A stretch of DNA of 64,000 nucleotides. Origin: Denitratimonas sp037478135 (GTDB taxonomy: Bacteria; Pseudomonadota; Gammaproteobacteria; Xanthomonadales; Xanthomonadaceae). The notes under the pieces are model-generated. The model was given only the letters and a program-made list of their open reading frames with translations. It was not told the DNA's origin and did no database searches. Shown here one piece after another: positions 1 through 8,593 of this stretch; the first letter of the stretch is position 1, and each line of letters opens with the position of its first letter. The stretch lies in the NCBI RefSeq assembly GCF_037478135.1, contig NZ_JBBHDV010000005.1:1-64000 (forward strand). Direction: 5' to 3'. The position numbers and the translations under genes are program-made.

Positions 1-94
1 CGTCAAGCGCCGCCGGCCTTTGCCCCAGTCCGCCTCGCCCTCGACCACGCGCCCGATTGCGCCATTCGAAAGCACTCTCCTTGGCTACGGGTGT

Positions 95-164
95 GGAGCA
101 GTGCCCGCTTCCGAGGAGCAGTGTGCGCCATCCAGACTGCACCCACTGCTCCTTTTGCTGCTCC
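95..164. repeat. Four GGAGCAGT-type boxes (left end)
   Basis: Two copies of GGAGCAGTG (95-103, 115-123) are followed by the reverse-oriented CACTGCTCC (144-152) and a variant ending CTGCTCC (156-164). The same box occurs three times just upstream of the tyrosine recombinase gene (28909-28917, 28928-28936 inverted, 28961-28969). Clusters of short repeats on both sides of an integrase-bearing region are typical of integrase arm-binding sites. That role is inference from position and repetition only. Confidence 0.5.
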
Positions 165-227
165 AAACGGCGACGGACGCCTGCAAGTGCCCGTCGTCAA
201 AGTGTTAACTTTTGCAACGATTTGACG

Positions 228-283
228 CTGAATAAAACGCACTCGTTGCCCCAATTCCCCATAAGGCGATGATCTTTCGACCT
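228..283 (-). repeat. 56-bp repeat, left copy (inverted relative to 29007-29062)
   Basis: By eye the reverse complement of 228-283 matches 29007-29062 at all 56 positions, and homology stops abruptly on both sides. With the boxes at 95-164 it suggests that this end and the region upstream of the recombinase share an origin. The copies are inverted, so recombination between them would invert the intervening 28.7 kb rather than excise it. Confidence 0.8.
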
Positions 284-404
284 GCCTTCATCGCGAGCAT
301 CTGCGCCAGCGGTAGTCGAAGGCGATTGAGATGCTCCACCACGATTGCATTGTTTCGTCAGGGATATGTGAGCGCGCCATATCGCGTGGTGGCTCCATCT
401 TGCT

Positions 405-548
405 TCAATGAAAATCCCGACTCCGCACATCCAGTGAGGCATGCCAAGGGCTTGGGTCATGCAGGCCTCTGGCGATCAGGTGGCGGACGCCATCCTTAAC
501 CTCCATTTTGCCATCGACCTGCATCAGGCGCGCTTCGATGAAAGGGAC
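405..548 (-). pseudogene. dnaE2: C-terminal remnant of error-prone DNA polymerase DnaE2
   Basis: The last ~47 codons of a minus-strand frame read like the conserved C-terminus of DnaE2 (ImuC): a 'VDGKMEVKDGVRHLIARGL' stretch, then 'DPSPWHASLD' and the terminal 'SRDFH' before a TGA stop. DnaE2 is a polymerase of about 1,000 residues used in SOS mutagenesis with ImuA and ImuB. Nothing upstream of ~548 in this frame resembles the rest of the enzyme, so this is a truncated relic. It probably marks where accessory DNA replaced a chromosomal gene. Confidence 0.65.
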
Positions 549-784
549 GGCGCTGGCGGCTGGCGGCCGATGACGAGGCCGGCGGGTGGACAAATCGCGA
601 TGATTCCAGCGCAGCCAGATCGCGGGAGAGGAGGAATGGGGTATATTTGTATTCCATGAGCAGCGCTTCTGCCACCTCTTCCACCTCATGAGATCGCCTG
701 TCATGCGGGACGATAAGGTACGGCTGCACTATTCAAACAAATGAGGCCAGTTCTGTCGGGAGCCTCCAGAAATCTCGGGGCGGT
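549..784. other. Intergenic, no gene recognised
   Basis: I see no convincing gene here. Short frames on the minus strand run into the dnaE2 tail, but their sequence resembles no polymerase region. The stretch separates that relic from the stop codon of the metallopeptidase gene. Confidence 0.5.
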
Positions 785-1495
785 TCAAACAGTCTGCCCC
801 AGTGGCAACGCATTCAGTTCCGCACGAGCATCCCGCCAGGCAGGATAGTGTTGGGCCAGCAGCGATATAAACCGCTCACTGTGCGTCGGCTCGATCAGAT
901 GGATCATTTCATGCACGATCACATATTCAAGCAAGTCACGAGGCTTCTTGGCCAGTTCCGTGTTGAGCCGAATGTGGGCCTGGCGATGATTGCAACTACC
1001 CCATTTGGTCTTCATCCGTTGCAGGAAGTAGCCATTGACCTTCACGCCGATGCGGGGCTCCCAATATTCGATCAGAGGCGGAATGGCATGGTGTAGTAAA
1101 CCGCGTTGCCAGCGTTGATAGATGGTTTCGCGCTTGGCTGCATCGGAGCCGGGTCGCACAGACAAGGTAATGCGACGGTGATCCATCTTCACCGTGGGCG
1201 GGGCATCGCGCTCCAGCACCGAGAGCAGATAGCGACGTCCCCAGACGTAATGGCTTTCCCTGGTAACGAACTGGCGAGGAGTTTCGCGGGACTGTGCCTG
1301 CAATTGCGCTTGTTGCTGGCGAATCCAACGCAGCTTGGAAATAGCATAGGCACGAGCAACTTCCAGCCGCGTGCCCATCGGGGCCACCAGCGTCACCACA
1401 CCCTCGGGCGGATGCACGGAAAGATGGACATTCTTCACCGCCTTGAACGTGACGGCAATGTCCAGTTCCCCCAGACGTATGTGCGTCTGCACCAT
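785..1495 (-). CDS. YgjP/DUF45-family (M48-like) metallopeptidase
   Basis: A 236-residue protein of the YgjP-like (DUF45) zinc peptidase family. The HExxH motif is HEMIH at residues 195-199, with a third likely ligand in 'THSERF' (about residue 205), and the family's 'KTKWGSC' segment precedes it. I chose the ATG at 1495 because it overlaps the hsdR stop (TGATG), which implies translational coupling; the longer upstream frame only reads into hsdR. YgjP proteins are common companions of type I restriction operons. Their role there is not settled, and processing or turnover of restriction subunits is only a guess. It is the last gene of the operon. Confidence 0.85.
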   Translation of the reverse strand: MVQTHIRLGELDIAVTFKAVKNVHLSVHPPEGVVTLVAPMGTRLEVARAYAISKLRWIRQQQAQLQAQSRETPRQFVTRESHYVWGRRYLLSVLERDAPPTVKMDHRRITLSVRPGSDAAKRETIYQRWQRGLLHHAIPPLIEYWEPRIGVKVNGYFLQRMKTKWGSCNHRQAHIRLNTELAKKPRDLLEYVIVHEMIHLIEPTHSERFISLLAQHYPAWRDARAELNALPLGQTV

Positions 1496-4400
1496 CAGTA
1501 GCCCGGCTGATTTTTCAGCAAATCGAATAATTTTAGCGTGGCCTCGCGGTTGCGTCCGGTCAACGGATGCAGGAAATTCTGCACGATGCGCTCCTTGGCT
1601 TCGTCGCCACGCCATCCTGCCGGGGCTTCGTCATGCATCACACGATCGATCTTCAGCGCCAGCAAGGCCAACGGGTCTCCGTACTCGGCTTGTGGATCTT
1701 TGACTCCACCACCCGCATCGGGCAGCACATCGCTGGAAATGATGTCAGGCAGATTGCGATAAATTACCAGCGCACCTGCATTGCCGCGCAATATGGCAGG
1801 CTCATCGACATCGTGTTGTTTCGCGCGGTGCTTTTTCAATATGTCTTCCGCCTTGCTCAGGAATGCTTCGTAGGCCTCGGTGCCTTCACGGCTTTGCTGG
1901 ATCAGGTCATCGAGCAGCTTGGACATCTGCTCATAAAAGCGCGGGTCGGTCAGGCGATCTCGGATGATGGTCTTGCGGACGTTGTTGATGATGGTTTCCG
2001 CAATTGCATTCTTCGACAGCTTGCCCTTCTCGTTGAGCTTCTTGGCGATGGCATTGTGGATGCCGGTCTCGATGATCAGCTCGGTCAGCGACAGTTCGGC
2101 CAGGTCCCCCAACGCCTGCGCTGGCTCGGCCTGGATATAGGTGTTGATGAGGTGGCGCATGTCGGCCTCATAGGGCTTGATGTCCAGCTCTTCGCCGCTG
2201 TAATGCTTGATGGCCGAACGCACCTCGGCATAGAACTCGGTTTCCCGCCGCAAGGTGTCGGCTTCGCTGTCTGAGTAACCCGCCTCGGTCAGGTTCTGCG
2301 CGATGTCCGCGAAGGCACGCAGATAGGTCGCCACCGCCTTGTAGAAGGCAATACGCAGCGCCTCGCTTTCCAGCAGTGCCTCCGGATCACCTGCATGGCC
2401 GCAGAAGTAGTGGATGAACTGCTCCAGCTCACGCGGCTGCAGCACCGGCTCGCACAGGTAATGCAGCGCTTCACGGGCCTCGTCCAGTTGCTTGCGGCCT
2501 TCCTCCAGCCAATTTTTCAGATGGACGTTGTTGTCGCCGCCATTGCCCGCATCGATGTCCAACTCGTCGGAACTGTACACCGCAATGGCCTGCTGCACGT
2601 CGCCGAACAGCTCCTTGTAATCGACAATATGACCATAGTCCTTGTCGTCGCCATCAAGCCTGTTGGTACGGCAAATAGCCTGAAACAGGTTGTGATCGTG
2701 CAGCTCATTGTCCAGATAGATGTAGGTGCAACTGGGTGCGTCGAAACCAGTAAGCAGCTTGCTGACAACAATCAGCAGCTTCATGCTTGCTGGTTCTTCG
2801 ATAAAGCGGCGCTTGGTTTCGTCTTCGTACTGCTTCGTACTCTGGCCATCGCGCAGCACGTACTGCTTATAGGTATCGTATTTATAGCGTTCGTCGCTGC
2901 CAGCGGATTCTTTCGAGATGGCGGCGGGATTGGGCTCGAAGGAGGTAATGAGACCCACATGCGGGGCAAAATGCGTGTTCTGGAACAACCGGAAGTAATG
3001 GCAGGCATCATAAATTGAGGCGGCCACCAGAATCGCCGTGCCACGATCATTGTCCAGGCGCGGTTTGAGGCTGAAGTCCTCAATGATGTCAGCGACGATA
3101 CGATCCTTGCGCTCCTTGGCGCTCATCAATTCTTCCATCGTTGCCCAGCGCTTGCGCAGGATGGATTTCTGGAAGTTATTTAGTCCGCGCGTCTTTTTCT
3201 CAAACCAGGCATCGATGGCCTCGCGCGAGGTTAGCCGCTGCGGCACGTCACGGGCTTCGTATTTCAGATCCAGCACCACCTTGTCGGCCACCGCTTCGTG
3301 AAACTTGTAGGTGTGGATATAGGTGCCAAATACCTCGCGGGTGGTTTGCTTGTCTTTGCGCAGTAACGGTGTACCGGTAAAACCAATGAAAAGGGCATCG
3401 GCCAGCCAGCGCTTCATCTGCTTGTTCATGTTGCCACCCTGGGTGCGGTGGCATTCGTCCACGAACACATAAAAACGTCCGTGGATTGGCGGCGGCTCAC
3501 CTTTGAGGTCAGCGGCATCAAATTTATGTATCAACGCGCACAACAGGCGCGGGGCGGTGGCACCAAGCTTCTGCACAAAATCCGCCCGAGAGGTGATGCG
3601 CGGCGATGCCGAACCTTCACCGATCACTCCGGCGTTGCGCATCACACCTTCAATTTGTTTATCCAGCTCATCCCGGTCGGTGATGACCAGCACCCGTGCC
3701 TGCGGATCGTGCTCCAGCAGCCATTTGGCCAGCAGCACCATCAAAATACTTTTGCCACTACCCTGGGTGTGCCAGATCACGCCACCCTCACGTTTGGCAA
3801 TGCGCTCCTGAGCGGCCTTGATGCCCTGGTACTGATGCTGGCGCGGCACCTTCTTGAAACCTGCATCGAAAATCACAAAGTTGCGAATCAAGTCCAGCAG
3901 CCGTGCCTTGCTACACATCTGTGCCAACGGGCGATCCAGCAAGGCACCCGCTGTGGTGGTGGCTTGCGACTGTTCATCCTTCCACTGTACGAAGAACTGT
4001 TCCGGTGTGCCGGTGGTGCCGTAACGAAGGCCTTGCGCATCGCTGCCCGCCAACAGCAACTGCACGGTACTGAAGAAGCCCTGATTGAAGGCCTCCTCCT
4101 GATTACTGATCAGTTGCCGAATGCCGTCACCCACATCCACCGAGCTGCGCTTGAGTTCGATCACCGCCACCGCCAGGCCGTTAATATACAAAACGATATC
4201 CGGCCGACGGGTGCTCGCGCCCTTCAGCGTCACTTCCTCTGCCAGGGCGAAATGATTGCGCTCCGGTTGTGCCCAGTCGATCAGTTGCACCGTTTCGTGC
4301 GATTGCCCTGCGGTAACCTGCACCGGCACACCATAACGCAGTAATTGATAGGTGCGCAGATTGGCCTGATAAGGCGTGATGCCGGTAACATCTACGGCAA

Positions 4401-4620
4401 CTTCCAGTTTCTGCAAGGCGGCGCTGATGTGGGCAGGCGAATAACCGCGTGCGGCCAGATTCTCACGCAGCAGATCGACTTCGATGGCGCGATTACCCTC
4501 ACGTTTACTCCAGTTGCCTAGGTTCTCGTAGCCCAGGCCACCTTCGGTCTCCGGTGTGGTGAACAACCGCACGATGCGATTCTGACTGCTGCGCTCGGAG
4601 CGCGGAACGGATGGATTCAT
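1495..4620 (-). CDS. hsdR: Type I restriction enzyme, R subunit HsdR
   Basis: A 1,041-residue motor/nuclease subunit of a type I restriction enzyme. It translocates DNA with ATP and cuts when the HsdM-HsdS core meets an unmethylated site. The N-terminal PD-(D/E)xK nuclease is visible as RPD (139-141) and ELK (155-157). The SF2 helicase follows, with Walker A 'HTQGSGKS' (284-291) and the DEAD-like box DECH (388-391), then 'GFTGTPL'. Length is normal for the family and the frame is intact. The ATG lies 4 bp after the AlbA_2-protein stop, and the stop overlaps the YgjP start. hsdM and hsdS lie more than 5 kb upstream, separated by four other genes. Confidence 0.95.
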   Translation of the reverse strand: MNPSVPRSERSSQNRIVRLFTTPETEGGLGYENLGNWSKREGNRAIEVDLLRENLAARGYSPAHISAALQKLEVAVDVTGITPYQANLRTYQLLRYGVPVQVTAGQSHETVQLIDWAQPERNHFALAEEVTLKGASTRRPDIVLYINGLAVAVIELKRSSVDVGDGIRQLISNQEEAFNQGFFSTVQLLLAGSDAQGLRYGTTGTPEQFFVQWKDEQSQATTTAGALLDRPLAQMCSKARLLDLIRNFVIFDAGFKKVPRQHQYQGIKAAQERIAKREGGVIWHTQGSGKSILMVLLAKWLLEHDPQARVLVITDRDELDKQIEGVMRNAGVIGEGSASPRITSRADFVQKLGATAPRLLCALIHKFDAADLKGEPPPIHGRFYVFVDECHRTQGGNMNKQMKRWLADALFIGFTGTPLLRKDKQTTREVFGTYIHTYKFHEAVADKVVLDLKYEARDVPQRLTSREAIDAWFEKKTRGLNNFQKSILRKRWATMEELMSAKERKDRIVADIIEDFSLKPRLDNDRGTAILVAASIYDACHYFRLFQNTHFAPHVGLITSFEPNPAAISKESAGSDERYKYDTYKQYVLRDGQSTKQYEDETKRRFIEEPASMKLLIVVSKLLTGFDAPSCTYIYLDNELHDHNLFQAICRTNRLDGDDKDYGHIVDYKELFGDVQQAIAVYSSDELDIDAGNGGDNNVHLKNWLEEGRKQLDEAREALHYLCEPVLQPRELEQFIHYFCGHAGDPEALLESEALRIAFYKAVATYLRAFADIAQNLTEAGYSDSEADTLRRETEFYAEVRSAIKHYSGEELDIKPYEADMRHLINTYIQAEPAQALGDLAELSLTELIIETGIHNAIAKKLNEKGKLSKNAIAETIINNVRKTIIRDRLTDPRFYEQMSKLLDDLIQQSREGTEAYEAFLSKAEDILKKHRAKQHDVDEPAILRGNAGALVIYRNLPDIISSDVLPDAGGGVKDPQAEYGDPLALLALKIDRVMHDEAPAGWRGDEAKERIVQNFLHPLTGRNREATLKLFDLLKNQPGY

Positions 4621-4624
4621 GGCG

Positions 4625-6112
4625 TTAGGGCTCCTTGCGCAGGGCTTGCCGCAGGGTGTGGCCTGCGGCCGTCAGGCGGTACTTCTGTTGGCTGCTCAAC
4701 GGTTTGTCCGGAATGGTCATCTCGATAAGACCGGCCTCCATCGCCGGGCGCAGATAGGCATCTTGGAAGTGCTTTCTGTCCCTCAGCCCCAGCAGGGTCT
4801 GAATTTCTGCCCGCTTCATATCACCCTGCATAGTGTTTAAAAGACGCAGGACTTCCCCCGTAACTTGGGGGGTAACTTGGGGGGTAACTTGGGGGGTAAC
4901 TTGGGGGGTAACTTGGGGGGTAACTTGGGGGGTGACTTGGGGGGTGACGCTTGCCCATTCCGCTACTGGCCGCTGAATCACGGCACTGAACTGGTTACCG
5001 GTCACATCATCCACCAGATCAATGCGCGGCCACTCCGCCAACGCACGCGGCAAACCGCTGCCCAGCCCACGATAAGGCAACAGGTGAAAAGCATGATCAG
5101 TCAGCGTTGGATTGCGGCGGTTGGTTTTACCCTGGCGCACATCGGCCACGCTCAGGCTGTCCGGCAAATGGCCGGGGCTGATGATCTCCACCCGGTCGGC
5201 AAAGATCAGGATGCGGATGGAAGCGCTGGTGAAGTAATCGCGGTGCACCAGCGCATTCACCAGTAACTCCTCCAATGTGGCTTCCGGAATTTCCAGCTCA
5301 CCCGGTGAGTTGAACCCCTGTCCACGTTGTACGTGATGCAAATTGCGCTTGATAAAGGCGAAAGCGCTCCTGAACTGCTCAGCCAGGGTGCCGCTGATGT
5401 CCTCGCTGTCCAGATAGCGTGTGTCCCAGATTACCGTGCCGGGAAAAGCCACCGCCTTGATGGTAAAGGCCGGGCACCAGCGCAACGGGTTGCGGCCAAA
5501 CAGCATCAGGCCAGACAGGTTCAGCTCGCATCCATCGCCCAGGCCAAGGTTTTGCAACACCTGATCCAGCGTTGCACCGGTGCTTTCAATGCTCTGCCCA
5601 TAGCGCCGCTCAAAGTAGGAGACAAAAGCTTTGTCATCCAGATCGGCCACCGATGTGCCTGCCACCGGCACCACATCTGCCCGCACCAGCCCGGCACGCT
5701 GGAACATGCGCTGCATCTCCTCGCGCGAGGTGACATGGCGCTTGTCCGCCCCCTGCTTGATCCACAAGCGCCCCTGGTTATCCAGATAGGGTTTGGACAA
5801 ACCATCAGGCACCGTTACCACCATTACAATACCTTGTGCCGTTTGCACATTTTCGGTTAAGGGGTGTACCGGCGGACGCACATGCTGGGATGCCGCATTG
5901 CCCAGCAACTGATTCAGTCGTCTAACATCGGCAGCATCCAGCCCGGCCACCGTGCCATCGTCATTCACGCCGAGAAACAGCGTACCGCCTCCGCTATTGG
6001 CGAATGCCGCCAGCTCCGCAGCCAGGGCATCGGCGTTGGTGGCATCGCGCTTGAACTGGTGGCGGCTGTCTTCGCCTTGTGCCAGTTTCTGGGGGAGGTT
6101 AGAAAATCCCAT
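4625..6112 (-). CDS. AlbA_2 (Schlafen-like) ATP-binding protein with TPQV repeats
   Basis: A 495-residue protein with an N-terminal AlbA_2/Schlafen-type domain ('FANSGGGTLFLGVNDDG', about residues 37-53) and a RecG-like HATPase-type middle region ('EELLVNALVHRDY'). Next is a linker of seven consecutive TPQV units, and the C-terminus resembles a winged helix. Such proteins often accompany type I R-M operons in place of, or beside, RloA/RloB-type accessory genes. Their activity is not well defined; nucleic-acid binding or regulation is the usual proposal. It starts 7 bp after the methylase stop and ends 4 bp before hsdR. The linker is encoded by a 12-bp tandem repeat, so its length could vary without shifting the frame. 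Confidence 0.8.
   Translation of the reverse strand: MGFSNLPQKLAQGEDSRHQFKRDATNADALAAELAAFANSGGGTLFLGVNDDGTVAGLDAADVRRLNQLLGNAASQHVRPPVHPLTENVQTAQGIVMVVTVPDGLSKPYLDNQGRLWIKQGADKRHVTSREEMQRMFQRAGLVRADVVPVAGTSVADLDDKAFVSYFERRYGQSIESTGATLDQVLQNLGLGDGCELNLSGLMLFGRNPLRWCPAFTIKAVAFPGTVIWDTRYLDSEDISGTLAEQFRSAFAFIKRNLHHVQRGQGFNSPGELEIPEATLEELLVNALVHRDYFTSASIRILIFADRVEIISPGHLPDSLSVADVRQGKTNRRNPTLTDHAFHLLPYRGLGSGLPRALAEWPRIDLVDDVTGNQFSAVIQRPVAEWASVTPQVTPQVTPQVTPQVTPQVTPQVTPQVTGEVLRLLNTMQGDMKRAEIQTLLGLRDRKHFQDAYLRPAMEAGLIEMTIPDKPLSSQQKYRLTAAGHTLRQALRKEP
4861..4944. repeat. 12-bp tandem repeat, 7 units, inside a CDS
   Basis: Six perfect copies of TAACTTGGGGGG (plus strand) and one variant, TGACTTGGGGGG. 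On the coding strand each unit encodes Val-Thr-Pro-Gln, giving seven TPQV units. The period is a multiple of three, so slippage would change linker length but never the frame. G6 runs in every unit make slippage plausible. Confidence 0.95.
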
Positions 6113-6119
6113 AGAGTCT

Positions 6120-7256
6120 CTACTTTTTCAAAACCAGTATTAACTCGTCCGACGTTTTTCTTGCCGACCTAGTTATATCGTTTCCCCCTAATGTGCTGAA
6201 TCGAGTTTTGACAACACGCCTAGACACATTAAAAAAATTATTCGCAAGTTCTTCCAAATCCTCTCCTGCCAGGCCATTGCTGCACTCTCCTTTAGGAAAA
6301 GTAAGAATTACTGTGCAACCACAGTCTGAAAGGCTTTTTAACAAGTCCTCTATGGCATCGCGAGATGTCCCTCGCTTACTGTAAGCTGAATTTGGTCGCT
6401 CTTCTGATGGAGGATATCGTCCGATGCCACTAACCTGCCCACACTGGCCTCTCGCAATGGTTTCCAGAACATGATAGAAGCGACTGTAATGAACTCCTGA
6501 ATAGGGAGGATCTACAAAAACCAAGTCGTTCTCAAGTAAGTTTCTTGCAACTTCATTGGAATCCTTGACGCAAGCTTTTCCAATTTTTTTTGCATGAAGA
6601 GGGGCTATTTTTTTTACTGCTTGAGTTACATAAAAAAAAGGGTCTCTTGACCATGCTTCCAACAAAAACGGGGCCGCCGTTTTGGTTGCCTTAAAAGGTT
6701 GTGCTGTATGCCCAGGAGAAGCAGAGCATTGACTAGCTGCAACAATGGTAGCTGACAGGCATACTGACCTTAACACCTCATCCTCGGGAAGATTTCTTAA
6801 CAAACTATCGAAAGCGAGAGCCTGGGTTGGGCTAAAATAATGTCCACCATAACGATTGAAAATTATTGAACTTTTGGAGCCTATTCCTGAACTACACAGT
6901 TTCTCGGCACTTTTTTTCCAAGATGAAATTTTCTTTTCTTTTCCCTCCAAATGAATAGACTCCTTCCACCCATTCATTTTTCGCAGACTTGCCCTAGAGC
7001 GATCAATCCAAATCTTTTCAACGTTTTCTATTGAAACCGGCTGATCCCTTGATATAACTGATTGAGCCATCACCACTGCGTACGATTGCAAATCATACGC
7101 TTCTACAGGAATATCAAATCGTGTTGCAGAAAACCATGAAACAGAGGCTGAACCGGAAAAAAGGTCTACGATTCTTGATGCAGACAACGCTTCTTCTTTG
7201 AGAAGCTCACCCAATCCATTTTTTAACATCGCCCGTTTTGAACCCATGTACTTCAT
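6120..7256 (-). CDS. D12-class adenine-specific DNA methyltransferase
   Basis: A 378-residue protein with the layout of D12-class N6-adenine DNA methyltransferases. It starts 'MKYMGSKRAML', the family's N-terminal signature. The SAM-binding motif FSGSAS is at 33-38 and the catalytic DPPY at 249-252, with 'ILTFPKG' near the C-terminus. I chose the ATG at 7256 because it forms an ATGA overlap with the stop of the preceding gene. The gene is AT-rich compared with hsdM and hsdR and is coupled to the unknown 446-aa gene and the DGQHR gene. It probably modifies DNA within that three-gene module rather than serving the type I enzyme, which has its own HsdM. Target specificity cannot be read from the sequence. 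Confidence 0.8.
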   Translation of the reverse strand: MKYMGSKRAMLKNGLGELLKEEALSASRIVDLFSGSASVSWFSATRFDIPVEAYDLQSYAVVMAQSVISRDQPVSIENVEKIWIDRSRASLRKMNGWKESIHLEGKEKKISSWKKSAEKLCSSGIGSKSSIIFNRYGGHYFSPTQALAFDSLLRNLPEDEVLRSVCLSATIVAASQCSASPGHTAQPFKATKTAAPFLLEAWSRDPFFYVTQAVKKIAPLHAKKIGKACVKDSNEVARNLLENDLVFVDPPYSGVHYSRFYHVLETIARGQCGQVSGIGRYPPSEERPNSAYSKRGTSRDAIEDLLKSLSDCGCTVILTFPKGECSNGLAGEDLEELANNFFNVSRRVVKTRFSTLGGNDITRSARKTSDELILVLKK

Positions 7257-8593
7257 AGGCATAATCCCCAAAGGGCCACACGTTCAGTAGTAGGAAAAAC
7301 AGAAATTTGTCGGCTATTCTGTCTCCATATACTATGATACGAAATATGGGGACTATTGGCTGCATCAATCAGTTCGTCTTTAGCTTCGCCAATATCCTCC
7401 CATAAGTCAGAGAACTGGTCGGGAGGCGAGTCCGGCTCCCATAGTCTTCGTGAAACGGGAGATCCGGACCACCAAAAATTCAGACTATCTTTACTACCGC
7501 CACAGTCTTTAACAAGAACAGAGGTTGATCCAGTTGCGACGCGAAGCAATAGTAGTGCCCGTGAAAGTACTTGACGGGAATGGCCAACTTGATTAACAGA
7601 GAGTGTTCCTGCTGACTCTGCCAAGACAGGATGCTTCTCATTTCGTGAAAGAAATTCTTTCCACTGAGATTCGTTCAAATCTTGAGGAGAAATATTATCC
7701 AAAATGGTTTGAACATCAGACCGAACCATGCGTTCAAATTCATCTTCACTGTCAATTTTTTGCTTGATTGCTTCGTGAAGTGAAGCGCGAAGTATATGGC
7801 GATCCATGACCTGAAATCCGCCTTGAGATCTTGGTTCGCATAACTCCCATAGCTGGCATACAGACGTAATCGTATTCTGAACAGAGTCGCATCCAGGCGA
7901 GATGAATGCAGATGGCCTATAACTGGCAACATTTCGGGCATCCCTGTCCTCAGCCATTCTGGCAATGTCAAGACCCCATTGCTTCAACCAGTGGCTAGCC
8001 ACAAAATTGGCACTGCCTGGGTAGTGGTTTAGCCATTCACCCAAAGGAATGTTTCCAGGGAAAATACTGTTAAACAGGGTATCTCTTGCTGGCAGAAGAT
8101 CACCCCAATATTGCAACGCTTCCCATACGAACTGATGAGTGCGTAGATATTGACCATCATCCTTTCTAGGAAACAAATAACAAAATCCGTCATCTTTTAC
8201 GATGACGTGCTTATCGTTAAAAACGCCTATACCATGACCTGCTAGCAAAGACATGGCCGCTCGCAGTTCCGCATAATAGGCCAGGTGTTTTGCGGTATCT
8301 GAATCCCCTGAGAGCTCTGCATCCAAAGCTCTACCTAAGAAAGACCACCCATCAAAACAATGGACTACTGTAGACGCTGCAATGTACTCCACCAAATAGC
8401 GACAATTTATACTTGTCACCCCTTGCGAAAAAACTTGTTTTAACTTGTTAATACAGTCTGTCTTGTAAGGGTTTTCTGTTGGCATCCATTCACCTTGATG
8501 CCAAAAATTTTTCTTTCCTCTTTCGAGGCCATTAAGAATGGCATTTCTGCTGGCTTCTCGGATTAACTCCTGCTGTTGTACGGACAATGACAT
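7253..8593 (-). CDS. Unknown protein in DGQHR/D12-methylase module
   Basis: A 446-residue protein I do not recognise. It has no signal peptide, no obvious transmembrane helix and no familiar catalytic motif. It is rich in Trp and His (for example 'FDGWSFLGRAL' and 'FWWSGSP'), and the first ~30 residues look helical. The ATG overlaps the DGQHR gene's stop (TAATG), and its own stop overlaps the methylase ATG (ATGA), so the three products are probably made in fixed ratio. The base composition matches those partners and not the flanking hsd genes. A soluble partner of the methylase or a sensor/effector is possible, but that rests on context only. Confidence 0.8.
   Translation of the reverse strand: MSLSVQQQELIREASRNAILNGLERGKKNFWHQGEWMPTENPYKTDCINKLKQVFSQGVTSINCRYLVEYIAASTVVHCFDGWSFLGRALDAELSGDSDTAKHLAYYAELRAAMSLLAGHGIGVFNDKHVIVKDDGFCYLFPRKDDGQYLRTHQFVWEALQYWGDLLPARDTLFNSIFPGNIPLGEWLNHYPGSANFVASHWLKQWGLDIARMAEDRDARNVASYRPSAFISPGCDSVQNTITSVCQLWELCEPRSQGGFQVMDRHILRASLHEAIKQKIDSEDEFERMVRSDVQTILDNISPQDLNESQWKEFLSRNEKHPVLAESAGTLSVNQVGHSRQVLSRALLLLRVATGSTSVLVKDCGGSKDSLNFWWSGSPVSRRLWEPDSPPDQFSDLWEDIGEAKDELIDAANSPHISYHSIWRQNSRQISVFPTTERVALWGLCL

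Noticed and set aside
4861..4944. CRISPR-like array
   Set aside because: Units are 12 bp without spacers and lie inside a coding frame, giving TPQV repeats.
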